Assembly (NCBI GenBank): GCA_913775975.1
Contig: CAJYLQ010000020.1
Location: 1 to 64,000 of the forward strand
DNA length: 64,000 nt
DNA from: an uncultured Sphingomonas sp.
Lineage (GTDB): Bacteria > Pseudomonadota > Alphaproteobacteria > Sphingomonadales > Sphingomonadaceae
Direction: 5' to 3'
This document shows positions 1-8,229 of the stretch, one piece after another. Position numbers and translations under genes: made by a program. Numbering within the stretch: position 1 is the stretch's first letter; each line of letters opens with the position of its first letter. The notes beneath the pieces are model-generated. The model was not told the origin of the DNA and did not search any database. It saw only the letters and a list, made by a program, of their open reading frames with translations.

Positions 1-1
1 G

Positions 2-322
2 CCCGCGGCCCCCGGAAGCGGTGACACCGCCATTACCGGCCTCCGGTTCCGCTTCGCTCCACCTACGCCCGGCAATGGCGGCGGAGACGACAATGCACTG
101 ACTAACAAGCCGGACCACCCGGTGGGGCTGCTGACGATGGCCGATCAGCTGGCCGGGATCGCCGGCCAGTTCATCCTCTCGATCAACGCGACCGCGTTCA
201 TCCGCGAGACCTTCGCCGCCTTCGACATCGAGGAGGTGGACACGACCTGGACAGTGTCAGCAGCCGCGATCGGCCGCGCGACCGCCGCGAAGGAGTTGAT
301 CATCCGCAATCGGCCGCGCTGA
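2..322 (+). CDS. C-terminal piece of a DNA adenine methylase-like protein (5' end outside window)
   Basis: The frame is open from base 2 to a TGA at 320-322. Its last 60 residues resemble the C-terminal end of Dam/D12-class adenine methylases: a strand reading FILSIN, then a helix with IRETFAAF, then EEVDTTWTV and a terminal KELIIRN. The catalytic DPPY motif would lie upstream and is not visible. The preceding 45 residues are Pro/Gly-rich and do not look like the family, so the fragment may be decayed or rearranged. Such methylases are common on prophages and islands, which fits the integrase downstream. Assignment rests on the C-terminal pattern only. Confidence 0.45.
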   Translation, partial: PAAPGSGDTAITGLRFRFAPPTPGNGGGDDNALTNKPDHPVGLLTMADQLAGIAGQFILSINATAFIRETFAAFDIEEVDTTWTVSAAAIGRATAAKELIIRNRPR

Positions 323-349
323 TCGGGAGCAGCGCGGCCGATCGCCTTC

Positions 350-850
350 CTACTGTACCTGGCCGAATTGGCTGATGATCCGCAGCGCGTCCGCGCGCTG
401 ACCGTCGATGTAACTTTGCCAATCGGACGCGCTGCCGATCTGCCCGTCGAGATAGCCTTCCGCCTCGCCGGCCTTGTCATTGCACGGCGTCACCTTCGAC
501 CAGTCCTTTCCCGCCCCAGGGGGAAGAGCGATCACGGTATCGCGAACCGGAATCTCTGTCCCGTCGGCAGTCGTAAGCGTCAAGGTTCTCACCAACACGC
601 GGCGAACGTTGCGAAAGTGGCAACTCCGGTCGTCTGGCCAACGCGCGTTACCGTCTTGTTGGATCGACAGCGTCGCGGTCACCTTGATGCTCAACCTTCC
701 GGTGGCACGCGTGCCATTGGCCATCTTGATCGCAAGCGTGTCACCATAGACTTCACGGGTCACGCTTCGATCATCTGGCCAAGCCCAAGCCGGTGACGTC
801 AGCGCTGTCGTCAACGCGAATAGCCCGGCAATTTGGATCATCCTACGCAT
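350..850 (-). CDS. Secreted hypothetical protein
   Basis: A 166-residue protein with a clear Sec signal peptide: Met-Arg-Arg start, hydrophobic core IAGLFALTTALTS and a likely AWA cleavage site near residue 23. The mature part is predicted beta-rich, with two cysteines (in CHF and PCN contexts) that could form a disulfide in the periplasm. I do not recognise the family. It converges on the methylase fragment with 27 bases between stop codons. Nothing in the sequence indicates regulation. Confidence 0.6.
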   Translation of the reverse strand: MRRMIQIAGLFALTTALTSPAWAWPDDRSVTREVYGDTLAIKMANGTRATGRLSIKVTATLSIQQDGNARWPDDRSCHFRNVRRVLVRTLTLTTADGTEIPVRDTVIALPPGAGKDWSKVTPCNDKAGEAEGYLDGQIGSASDWQSYIDGQRADALRIISQFGQVQ

Positions 851-1035
851 GGAAGTTCCCCACGTTGAAATAGGTCGAGTCGACCCGCGTTAAGGATACT
901 TGCACTGCGCTGATACGACATCCGTCGGACCGACATCTTTACCGAAGAAATGGGGTATTTTGCATCCATTTTGGGGGCACGGCGTCGTCGATGACCCGCG
1001 GAAATGCATGCCTGTGGCGGAGGGTGTCTCCGCCT

Positions 1036-1998
1036 TTACCCCGCGTTCGGAGCCGCGTAGATAAGTTCAATCGGCTCGCCGTGCTTTTGCAGTTCGACCC
1101 GGGCAACACCTTGCTGTGCCAGTCGTCGCCCAGCCTCGCGCATGTTTGAAGCGTAATCCGGCGGCGCAAGGATACTCCCTACCTGACGACCGATCCGCGT
1201 GAAATCGATGTGCACCCAGCTTGCGGCACAATGCTGTGGGAAGTGCACGTTCAAAAAAGAACTACTCACGGCGAATGGCGTCCAAAGCCCGTTGCCGTTA
1301 ATGACGGGTCGGAATGGCGGCAGGAATTGAGCAGTCTGGGAAGGAGCCATCAGACCCGCCTCGACCAGCCGCTTCCACCGTTCAAACCCCTCGCCCCTCT
1401 GAAAATCCGCAGTGAAATCGACCGCCTCGCCTACGCTCTTAGCCCAGACAATAGAGAAATCTTGTGCGATCGACTGGTCGAGTTCCGCGACCGCCCTGAT
1501 AGTTGCAAGCGAGAAAGATCCAGGCCGTACCACTTCCCCGGCGAGGATGCGTCCAAACAGGTCTTGCAGTTTATCCGAGGATGCGTCGTCGGCGAATCGC
1601 ATGAACGTGTTCATCCAGTCGTCCCCAGGCGCCGCAGCGGGTGCGCCGTCCGCCGCCTGCTTCGCTGCATGTTCTGCTGCCTTCTGTGCAACCTGAACCC
1701 TGTTCCGCGCCTTGCGAATGGTCGTCGGTAAGTAAATTTCCGCCGCCGCCTACATAACCAACGGATCCTTCAAGGCTTCGTCTGCCACACCCTTCGCCAA
1801 AAGCGCCGCCACAGCCGAGCGCGCAGACGTGGTATCGTCTATTGCCTGCGCAGGACGCTTGATCCACGCGGCTGGAATAGAGGTTAGTCCTCCCAAAAGG
1901 GTGTTCAGAGCCTTGAACAGCCCCACCTTGATCGGGGCAGGAAGGTGCTCGGCAGCTTGCCCGACCACCTCTAAAGTGCTTACTTCCCTTTCAGACAT
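1036..1998 (-). pseudogene. DUF2806-like gene split by an in-frame amber codon
   Basis: A single reading frame runs from an ATG at 1998 (GGAG six bases upstream) to the stop at 1036, interrupted only by TAG at 1750-1752. Before it are 82 residues ending LKDPLVM; after it 45 further open codons run straight into a 192-residue segment, so the whole would be about 320 residues. The C-terminal half contains DDWMNTFMRFAD, LFGRILAGE and PGSFSLATIRA, a pattern I associate with DUF2806 proteins of unknown function found on islands. The middle is an Ala/Gln-rich probable coiled coil. No frameshift is needed: one base change restores the frame. Translation could restart at the Met at 1614, giving a truncated protein. 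Confidence 0.6.
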
Positions 1999-2109
1999 TG
2001 CGCTCTCCCGCTTGAGGTATTCTTGGCATACCGCTTATCAACAGACTTTCCGGATTAATCAGATTGGTGGACGGCCCAGTATCCGGCCAACATTGCCTTC
2101 TGTATCTTG

Positions 2110-2775
2110 TTATGGCTTGATCACTAAATCTACTGTTTCGCTCAGGATCGGACCCAATACGCTCTCCAAGCGCCCGCATGCATCGGCAATGGCAACATCA
2201 ATTTCATTCACGCTGCCCGTGCCGGTTACGTATCCTTCCCACAAATTTCTGCGAATTAACTCGGAAAATGCAGGATCGGAACCTGTGTCCCGTGTATACG
2301 CTTCGGCCGCTGCCCAGACCGCCGCTCGTTGGCGCCACAGAATCTTCAACTGCTTTTCTACCTCGGCACCGAAATAGGCGCGGGCTTTTGGCATCAGCGC
2401 GATCAACTGGGCGAGGCTGGCCGCTTCGAGCTGAATCCTATCGAACACGGCGCGTCCATAGATCGCCTGCTGTCTCAATCTCTCTGGCACACGCGCCATC
2501 CACTCCGGATCGTCCGCAACCAAACTTTTCCGCGCGACTTCTAGCGCTCCTCCCTGCATCATGGGATTACGGATGTGGCTGAAAGCTAAGCGCGCGCGGT
2601 AGGCCACGTCCAGAATGTTCTCAGCCGTGTCCAACTTACGCTCGCCGATCTTTTGCCTGCGCCAGAGGCGAAACGCATCGACGCCCTTCGTGGCGACATA
2701 AATAACGGCGCCAGCCTGCGCGAAGCCGGCCCAAGCCTGCATCCAATTTCCTGTCGCAGCCCAGTCAATCTCCAT
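2110..2775 (-). CDS. Hypothetical protein with N-terminal hydrophobic helix
   Basis: A 221-residue protein. I start it at the ATG at 2775 because AAGGA lies six bases upstream; an in-frame GTG at 2799 is the alternative. Residues about 7-30 form a Trp/Ala-rich hydrophobic segment that may be a membrane anchor, followed by a basic stretch (LWRRQKIGERK) and then a long, mostly alpha-helical body with many Arg/Glu/Ala. No enzymatic motif is visible and I do not recognise the family. It lies upstream of the split DUF2806-like gene on the same strand (110-base gap) and diverges from the integrase, so it looks like island cargo. Confidence 0.55.
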   Translation of the reverse strand: MEIDWAATGNWMQAWAGFAQAGAVIYVATKGVDAFRLWRRQKIGERKLDTAENILDVAYRARLAFSHIRNPMMQGGALEVARKSLVADDPEWMARVPERLRQQAIYGRAVFDRIQLEAASLAQLIALMPKARAYFGAEVEKQLKILWRQRAAVWAAAEAYTRDTGSDPAFSELIRRNLWEGYVTGTGSVNEIDVAIADACGRLESVLGPILSETVDLVIKP

Positions 2776-2813
2776 CGCCGATCCTTCGACTCCAATCACT
2801 TCGAGGAAGCGTT

Positions 2814-4013
2814 ATGCTGACCAACGCCGTGGTGTCACGCGTGCGGCCCAAGCCGCGCGCCTACAAGCTGTTCGATGGCCGGGGGCTGTTCCTATTCGTC
2901 GCGCCGTCCGGACTGCGTTCCTTCCGCTGGCGGTTCCGCCTGGGCGGGAAGGAGCAGCTGCTGACGATCGGCAGCTTTCCGGAGGTGTCTCTGGCCGACG
3001 CCCGCGCCCGGTGCGACGTCGCGCGCGAGCAGCTTGGCCGGGGCGAGGATCCGCGCGCTGCGCGTTCCGGTACTGCCTTCGACGCGGTGACCGTCGAACG
3101 CGCAGCGCGTGCCTGGCACGCCCACCGCCGGTCGGACTGGACGCCGGTCCACGCGGCCGACGTGATCGCCAGCCTGGAGCGCGACGTCTTCCCCGCGATC
3201 GGCGCGCTACCGCTCGCCGAGGTGACGCGGCCGCTCGTCCTGGCGACGCTTCGCGCGATCGAGGCGCGCGGCCGGATCGAGACGGCGCGGCGCATCCAGC
3301 AGCGCATCAACGCCGTCTTCGCCTTCGCCCGGTCGGAGGGCTGGTGCGATCACGATCCCGCCGGCGACGTCGCCGAGGCACTGAAGCGCGCGCTGGCGCC
3401 GCGGCGCCAGCCGGCGATCGTCGACGCCGGCGAGCTGCGCCAGCTGCTCGCCGCGGCGGGGCTGGTCGACGCGCCGATCGCGGTGAAGCTGGCGTCCCGC
3501 TTCCTTGCGCTGACCGCTGTCCGCCTGGCCGCCGTGCGCGGCGCGCGGTGGGAAGAGATTGAGGACCTGGGCGGCGCCGCGCCGGTCTGGCGCGTGCCGG
3601 CGGCGCGGATGAAGCTGGCGGCGGCGAAAAAGGTGGACGCGGCGAACGACCACCTCGTGCCGCTGTCGACGCCGGCGGTCGAAATCCTGCGAGACGCGCG
3701 CGCGCGGGTGTCTCCCGCCGGCGGGCTCATCTTCCCCGGCGTGGCGGAGGGCGCGATCGGGCGGCTCTATGCCCGCGCCGGCTTCGCCGGCCGCCACGTG
3801 CCGCACGGCTGGCGGGCCAGCTTTTCGACGATCCTGAACGAGGCGCTCCCCGGCGAGCGCGGCGCGATCGATCGCGCGCTCGGCCACGTCGGCGGCGGCC
3901 GCGACGAGGAGGCGGACGGGATCAACCGCAAGGTGGAGGGCGCCTACAATCGCGCGACCCACCTGCCCCGCCGGCGGCGGCTGTTTGATGAGTGGGCGTC
4001 GATCGTCGCATAG
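2814..4013 (+). CDS. Tyrosine-type site-specific integrase, P4 family
   Basis: A 399-residue integrase that would integrate or excise the element by recombination at a tRNA 3' end. The N-terminal arm-binding domain (DUF4102 type, about residues 1-85) has the FRWRFR and LTIGSFPEVSLADAR signatures; a SAM-like core-binding domain spans about 90-185; the catalytic domain follows. Active-site residues can be placed as Arg237 (in TAVR), Lys in the 267-273 region, His331 and Arg334 (HGWR), His358 (LGH) and Tyr378 (AYNR), so it looks intact. Start ATG is preceded by GAGG at suitable spacing. G+C is high like the chromosome, unlike the flanking cargo genes. Confidence 0.93.
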   Translation: MLTNAVVSRVRPKPRAYKLFDGRGLFLFVAPSGLRSFRWRFRLGGKEQLLTIGSFPEVSLADARARCDVAREQLGRGEDPRAARSGTAFDAVTVERAARAWHAHRRSDWTPVHAADVIASLERDVFPAIGALPLAEVTRPLVLATLRAIEARGRIETARRIQQRINAVFAFARSEGWCDHDPAGDVAEALKRALAPRRQPAIVDAGELRQLLAAAGLVDAPIAVKLASRFLALTAVRLAAVRGARWEEIEDLGGAAPVWRVPAARMKLAAAKKVDAANDHLVPLSTPAVEILRDARARVSPAGGLIFPGVAEGAIGRLYARAGFAGRHVPHGWRASFSTILNEALPGERGAIDRALGHVGGGRDEEADGINRKVEGAYNRATHLPRRRRLFDEWASIVA

Positions 4014-4021
4014 CGAGGGTG

Positions 4022-4038
4022 GATCCGCTCCGCGGATC
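4022..4038 (+). terminator. Hairpin just after the integrase
   Basis: GATCCGC and GCGGATC form a 7-bp stem with a TCC loop, nine bases after the integrase stop codon. There is no T-tract, so termination is only suggested. Confidence 0.3.
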
Positions 4039-4110
4039 GCGATGTTCGCAAGCCAAGTCCTGCCGCCGTCCCGATTGGGATCGATTTAGGGAAGTGTCCG
4101 GGTTTGGTGG

Positions 4111-4488
4111 TTAGCTGCCGTTGAGATGATTTGTTAATTCCTCGACAGAGCGCTTGAAATCCTCGTCAAAAAATCGGCCAAGTTCCTCAACCTCCCGTTC
4201 TTCAGCCATTGATCCTGGCTCGAAGCGCACACGATCTACATCACGCCCGAAGCGCACCTGACTGCCGCCGAGAACGTGATCCGACTGGCTTTCGATGCCT
4301 GTGAAGCCGATCACCGGGTCGTCTAGTGACGAACCGCCGCATTTTACCCACAGATTCAAAATCTGACGACAGCCAAGGATCAAGTCTGCACCCGTAAGGC
4401 GATCTTCGACTATGCTCGTGCGAAAATTGGCCGTGACAGCCCGCAGGTCGGCTGCGGCCTGTTCTAATTGCGGTGCATCTATCGACAT
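4111..4488 (-). CDS. Small hypothetical island protein
   Basis: A 125-residue acidic protein starting at the ATG at 4488. The frame remains open further upstream, but that part lies antisense to the next gene and reads as Ser/Arg-rich low-complexity sequence, so I reject it. The N-terminal half is helical (QLEQAAADLRAVTANFR); the C-terminal half is rich in Glu/Asp and ends in an amphipathic helix. No known motif. G+C is lower than in the chromosomal part of the window. It diverges from the SnoaL-like gene at 4658. Confidence 0.45.
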   Translation of the reverse strand: MSIDAPQLEQAAADLRAVTANFRTSIVEDRLTGADLILGCRQILNLWVKCGGSSLDDPVIGFTGIESQSDHVLGGSQVRFGRDVDRVRFEPGSMAEEREVEELGRFFDEDFKRSVEELTNHLNGS

Positions 4489-4657
4489 GCCCTGATTGTT
4501 AAGGCGGGCAGCGAACATCCGCAATTGGGCGCTTCCGGCCATTCCCAATTCGGAAAGGCCAGCGAAGCAGCCAAGGCTTTGCCATCGGGATAGGGAAATG
4601 GGAATGTCGCTATTCCCTGATCCTTGCCATCGCGATCGGCTAGGCGAGACAGGGGGC

Positions 4658-5026
4658 ATGATCCACGAAGCTGAGATAGCGCGGGCAGAGGAGGTGTTGC
4701 GGGCGGCGATGCTCGCCGGTGACGTGACCGCTTTGTCGGCGCTGATCGATGACCGTCTCGTGTTCACCGGCCCTGATGGAACGGTCATAGGGAAGGACCA
4801 AGACCTTTCGGCGCACGCATCGGGTATTCTGAAGCTGACTCAGATCGACCTGACGGAAGGGCAGTTTCATCCGGTCGGCGATATGGTGCTTGCAACCACG
4901 AAGGCCACGCTTGCCGGCACGTTTGGAGACATGACGATCGACGGAACCTACGCATACACACGCCTATGGTCGCGAGCTTCCGGGCAATGGCGTGTGGTAG
5001 CTGGTCAAGCTTCGCGGGTCGGCTGA
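4658..5026 (+). CDS. SnoaL/DUF4440-type NTF2-fold protein
   Basis: A 122-residue protein starting at the ATG at 4658, preceded by AGGGGG. Its pattern is that of small NTF2-like proteins of the DUF4440/SnoaL group: an N-terminal helix pair (AEEVLRAAMLAGDVTALSALI), a DDRLVFTGPDG turn, a strand series and a final TRLWSRASGQWRVVAGQ. These bind small ligands or act as minor enzymes; substrate cannot be inferred. It lies in the island region with low-G+C genes on both sides on the opposite strand. Confidence 0.75.
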   Translation: MIHEAEIARAEEVLRAAMLAGDVTALSALIDDRLVFTGPDGTVIGKDQDLSAHASGILKLTQIDLTEGQFHPVGDMVLATTKATLAGTFGDMTIDGTYAYTRLWSRASGQWRVVAGQASRVG

Positions 5027-5093
5027 GCTTTCCCGATTGGGGACAGCGATCGAGACGCCAAAGGCGTTCTCGGAATCGATCGAATTTGGGGAA

Positions 5094-5582
5094 TTACGGC
5101 AGAGGAGGGTTGTTAGCGATTAGCACCTTCCCAATCGTTGTTCTGGATCGGACTGCTGGTGAAACGGTAGGATTCGTCGGGTAGCTTCGGCCATCAAATC
5201 GCAGCCGCGCTTCGTACCCCTTGGTGATCCCGCCACCCGCGACGTTGACACCCAGATCGCGCCATCCGCGCGTGGTCGTCGACAGGACCCGGATCGGCGG
5301 ATGGGTAATGGAAATATTCGAAATTCGTCGATAGCCGGTTGGCGTCAGGGACAAGACATAGAGGGTGCAACCTCCGCTTCCGCAAAGGTCAGACTGACGG
5401 CCGCCAGCAGACGTGGACATAGCGTAAATCAACGCTTCTGGGAGGCTATCACCATTCAGGTCAACCAATGCGACGCTGTATCGAGTAAGATGATGGTCCT
5501 TCACAAAGGCCGTGATACCGGGCGCGGTCGCGAAGTTCGAGGACGCCGCGCTGACAAGCAACAGTGTTATCAGTGAAATCAC
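5094..5582 (-). CDS. Secreted hypothetical protein with VDLNGD motif
   Basis: A 162-residue protein read from a GTG start at 5582. Residues 1-18 are a short signal peptide (ISLITLLLVSAASS). The mature protein has an FG-GAP-like turn (ALVDLNGDSLPEALIY) and a CGSGGC pair likely to form a disulfide, followed by PPIRVLSTTTRGWRDL. I have seen this arrangement in sphingomonad periplasmic proteins of unknown role, but cannot name a family. It shares the SnoaL-like gene's 3' side (tail to tail). Confidence 0.6.
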   Translation of the reverse strand: MISLITLLLVSAASSNFATAPGITAFVKDHHLTRYSVALVDLNGDSLPEALIYAMSTSAGGRQSDLCGSGGCTLYVLSLTPTGYRRISNISITHPPIRVLSTTTRGWRDLGVNVAGGGITKGYEARLRFDGRSYPTNPTVSPAVRSRTTIGKVLIANNPPLP

Positions 5583-6014
5583 GACCCACGATCTCCGTCA
5601 ATTGTAGGGCAGTTCATAGGATGAATCCGCCCCCTGCGCTTCCCAAAAACGAAGGTTCAATGCGACGGTTGATTGGTTCGTCAGGCCGCATGCCACCTGG
5701 TGCGCGGCTTTCCCGGAACCCGTCCCCGAATGGTCATTCCCGAACCACCGCGCTCAACATGGAGAAGCGGGACCCTCCACAAGCGTGGAAGTAAAGGATC
5801 GCGCCGGGGGCGACGTCCGCGAATGACACGTGCCGGATCCGCGCTTGCTGCTTCCGGCAGCACCGTGGCGGCGCACGCCGCCACGCTCCGACCGCCGTGT
5901 CCTGGCGATCGGGTTGATCGGGTGGGCCCTTTCGGCCTGATTTCAGCGCATGGCCCCGCCTTCAGCGGGGCTATTCGTCAGATCTTCATTCCCTGAAGGT
6001 GGATAGAGCACATT
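5583..6014. other. Non-coding stretch of 432 bases
   Basis: No convincing gene. Open frames here are short, lack ribosome binding sites and have no family pattern. One minus-strand frame ending near 5606 is open for about 50 codons but has no start codon, so it may be a decayed gene remnant. A GC hairpin lies near the right end (5953-5971). Confidence 0.5.
5953..5971 (-). terminator. GC-rich hairpin downstream of the HTH gene
   Basis: GCCCCGC and GCGGGGC form a perfect 7-bp stem with loop CTTCA, 44 bases beyond the stop codon of the minus-strand HTH gene. There is no clear T-tract, so this is a weak call. Confidence 0.35.
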
Positions 6015-6860
6015 TCATGTACTCGCGTTGGGAATGAGAGCGGAGACGCGGGCCAGCGTGGCGCGCAGCTCGGGGGACTGGATGACGGCCTCGGGAGCGC
6101 CCTGGGGCGGCCGCTTGGGCCCGAGGCGGCGCAGCTTGCACTGCAGCAGCTGCCAGAACCGCTGCCACGTCCGCTCGGCCATCCGGCGGCGGTGATCGAA
6201 GAAATAGGCGTTGCTGGTCTGCTCGCGCTGGGGCGCGAATTCGCCATCATTGCCGGTGCGCGTCGTCCGCCGGACCCAGTCGATGAAGCCGTGCTTCTTC
6301 AGGCGGCGGAGCGCGGCGATCGCGCTGTTGCGATGGCATCCCGCGTCGCCGGCGATCCGGTCGATCGACGGGAACAGCGCGCCGGTGGCGAAGTCGATCT
6401 TCTGCACCAGTGCCTTCAGCACCGTCACATCGATCCGGCGCAGGCGATCGCGCGCCCGGTCGATCAGCTCGCGCAGCTTGCTCAACTGCAGGCGGATCGC
6501 GGCCGGCCGGCCGATCGGCAGGCCCCCGCCCTCCAGCTCGGCGTTGAGCGCCGCATATTCCTCGCGCGCCAGGCGCACCCGGACATGCGGCAGCTCGCGC
6601 CAGCTTTCGCGATACATTTCCTCGGCGGCGGCGATCAGCGCGTCGCGATGCGCGAGGCCCTCACCCACCGTGCCGTCGCCGATCCGCGCCCACGGCTTCG
6701 CGCGGGGATCGTGCTCGTCATAGCTGTGCCGGTGAGGCACGCGGCGGCCTTCGCCCTGATCGGGGCCACGCCGGCCCCCGGACAGCGCGCCGGCGGCGCC
6801 CTTGAGGATATTGGAAACGTCGCGCCGGGAGGGCGCGCCAGTCGATTGGGTATGCGACAT
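6015..6860 (-). CDS. Helix-turn-helix, replication-initiator-like island protein
   Basis: A 281-residue protein. I prefer the ATG at 6860, with GGGAG eight bases upstream, over an in-frame start at 6896. The centre (about residues 160-220) reads as a winged helix: FPSIDRIAGDAGCHRNS followed by IAALRRLKKHGFIDWVRRT, typical of proteins that pick replication or plasmid-type origins, or of MarR-like regulators. A coiled segment (LSKLRELIDRARDRLRR) precedes it and the C-terminus is basic. It is the island gene nearest the tRNA attachment site, so it may control or replicate the excised element; that is inference. Confidence 0.55.
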   Translation of the reverse strand: MSHTQSTGAPSRRDVSNILKGAAGALSGGRRGPDQGEGRRVPHRHSYDEHDPRAKPWARIGDGTVGEGLAHRDALIAAAEEMYRESWRELPHVRVRLAREEYAALNAELEGGGLPIGRPAAIRLQLSKLRELIDRARDRLRRIDVTVLKALVQKIDFATGALFPSIDRIAGDAGCHRNSAIAALRRLKKHGFIDWVRRTTRTGNDGEFAPQREQTSNAYFFDHRRRMAERTWQRFWQLLQCKLRRLGPKRPPQGAPEAVIQSPELRATLARVSALIPNAST

Positions 6861-7019
6861 CGTGTCGGCTCCCGGATCGGAAGTCGATGGGCGCACGAAA
6901 GCGCCGGCTGACCACCGTCGGTCAGCCGCCGCGCGTGCGGTGCGGTCGCGCGTCAGGCGCGCGGATGGATGGGATGCAGACGCGCGTCATGGCGGCCCGC
7001 GCGGACGCGCGCACCGGTA

Positions 7020-7033
7020 CTGTTCGGGAACAG
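7020..7033. promoter_or_regulatory. Perfect inverted repeat, possible operator
   Basis: CTGTTC and GAACAG are separated by GG, about 160 bases upstream of the HTH gene and about 95 bases from the tRNA-Arg 3' end. Symmetric sites of this size are typical phage/island regulator operators, but a single copy is seen. Confidence 0.25.
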
Positions 7034-7109
7034 ACTGTGCCGACTCATGTGCCGACGCGAACCGCCGCGACTTACGCGTTTCGCGTGTTCTGGAGGATCG
7101 GAAAACGCC

Positions 7110-7131
7110 GGAAAACCACGAGAAACGTGGT
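7110..7131 (-). terminator. Terminator of tRNA-Arg
   Basis: On the minus strand the tRNA's own ACCACG end pairs with CGTGGT across a TTTCT loop and is followed directly by TTTCC, making a compact intrinsic terminator that overlaps the encoded CCA. Confidence 0.5.
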
Positions 7132-7204
7132 GCCCCCGAGAGGACTCGAACCTCCGACCTGCGGTTTAGGAAACCGTCGCTCTATCCGGCTGAGCTACGG
7201 GGGC
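7128..7204 (-). tRNA. tRNA-Arg (anticodon CCU)
   Basis: Reading the minus strand from 7204: acceptor GCCCCCG pairs with CGGGGGC, D-arm GCTC/GAGC, anticodon loop TTCCTAA within an ACGGT/ACCGC-type stem, T-arm GGAGG/CCTCT around TTCGAGT, discriminator A and an encoded CCA at 7128-7130. Anticodon CCU reads AGG. Its 3' end faces the integrase-bearing region, consistent with use as an attachment site. Confidence 0.95.
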
Positions 7205-7291
7205 ACTGGCGACGGCCCCGGATAGGCGCGCCGGACCGATGGGTCAACGACCCGCTTTCGTGCGGCCATACCGATGCCCGCACCCACGCCC

Positions 7292-8209
7292 TCAGTCGGT
7301 CGACAGCCCCCGATTCGCCTCCGCCGCGTGGGTGGCGCCCGGTTCGGATCGCTCGCCGCGCACTACGACGATGCTGCCGACGACGATCAGCAGCCCGCCC
7401 GCGATCAGCGGCGCGCCCGCCGGATCGCCGAACAAGCCGATCCCCACCACCGTGCCGACCAGTGGCTCGATATTGATGAACACGCCCGCGCTCGCGCTTT
7501 CGACGCGCGCCGCGCCATATTGCCACGCCGCCGTCGCCGCGAAGGTCGACAGCAGCCCCTGCCCCACGATCCCGCCCCAGGCGACCGGGCTGATCCGCAC
7601 CGGCGGCAGCCCGTGCAGCATCAGCGCGACCGGCAGGATGACGATCGTCGCCACCACCAGCGTCACCGCCGGCACCGCCAGCGGATCGCGCGTCACCGGC
7701 GCGCGCTTCAGCACCAGCAGCCACGCGAGAAAGATGACGAGCGAGGCGAGCGACAGCGCGATCCCGATCGGCGTGCCCGCGCCGCCCGGCTTGCCCGCGA
7801 TCAGCGCCGCCCCCACCGTCGCCGCCGCCACGCCGGCCCAGGAGGCGCGGCTGACCCGCTCGCCCGTCAGCCGCGCGCCGACCGCGACCAGCGCGGGCAT
7901 CACGCCGACGAGCAGCGCCGCCAGCGTCACCGTCACCCCCGCCAGCCCCGCGAACTGGACGAGGAACGCCAGCCCGTAAAACGCGCCCGCCAGCAGCACG
8001 GCCGGATTGCGGAGCAGCGCCCGCGCCTCCGCCCGCAACGCGAACGGCAGCGACACCAGCGCCGCGACCGCGAACCGCCACAACACCAGATGCGCCGGCT
8101 CCACCTCGCGCAGCGCCAGCTTGCCCAGCGGAAAGCCTAGGCCCCAGAACAGCCCCGCCAGCGTCAACGCGGCAAAGGCCACGCCGCGCCCGCCCCCATG
8201 CGCCCCCAT
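7292..8209 (-). CDS. DMT-superfamily (EamA) transporter
   Basis: A 305-residue inner-membrane protein with ten predicted helices in two EamA halves. The first half opens with LAGLFWGLGFPLGKLAL, the second with LVIFLAWLLVLKR; both halves end in Gly/Ala-rich helices typical of drug/metabolite exporters. The substrate cannot be read from sequence. I choose the ATG at 8209 with AGGG eight bases upstream; a GTG at 8218 is also possible. The stop codon of the DUF1178 gene lies 20 bases upstream, so the two, with the nitrilase and glutaredoxin genes before them, probably form one transcript. Confidence 0.88.
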   Translation of the reverse strand: MGAHGGGRGVAFAALTLAGLFWGLGFPLGKLALREVEPAHLVLWRFAVAALVSLPFALRAEARALLRNPAVLLAGAFYGLAFLVQFAGLAGVTVTLAALLVGVMPALVAVGARLTGERVSRASWAGVAAATVGAALIAGKPGGAGTPIGIALSLASLVIFLAWLLVLKRAPVTRDPLAVPAVTLVVATIVILPVALMLHGLPPVRISPVAWGGIVGQGLLSTFAATAAWQYGAARVESASAGVFINIEPLVGTVVGIGLFGDPAGAPLIAGGLLIVVGSIVVVRGERSEPGATHAAEANRGLSTD

Positions 8210-8229
8210 TTCGCTCACCCTGCCTCCGC

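Larger units (their letters stand above)
1..7131. mobile_element. Right part of a tRNA-Arg-associated genomic island
   Basis: The interval carries a tyrosine integrase (2814-4013), a methylase fragment, several genes without housekeeping function, one broken gene, and patches of lower G+C (about 1036-2775 and 4111-5582). It stops at the 3' end of a tRNA-Arg gene, the classic target of P4-type integrases. Beyond the tRNA the genes are ordinary chromosomal ones. I found no second copy of the tRNA 3' end inside the window, so the left attachment site must lie upstream of position 1 if this reading is right. The integrase sits about 3.1 kb from the tRNA rather than next to it, which is unusual and lowers confidence in the exact boundary. 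Confidence 0.5.

Noticed and set aside
5588..5740. Minus-strand open frame ending ...RFWEAQGADSSYELPYN
   Set aside because: About 50 codons with no start codon or ribosome binding site; at most a gene remnant.
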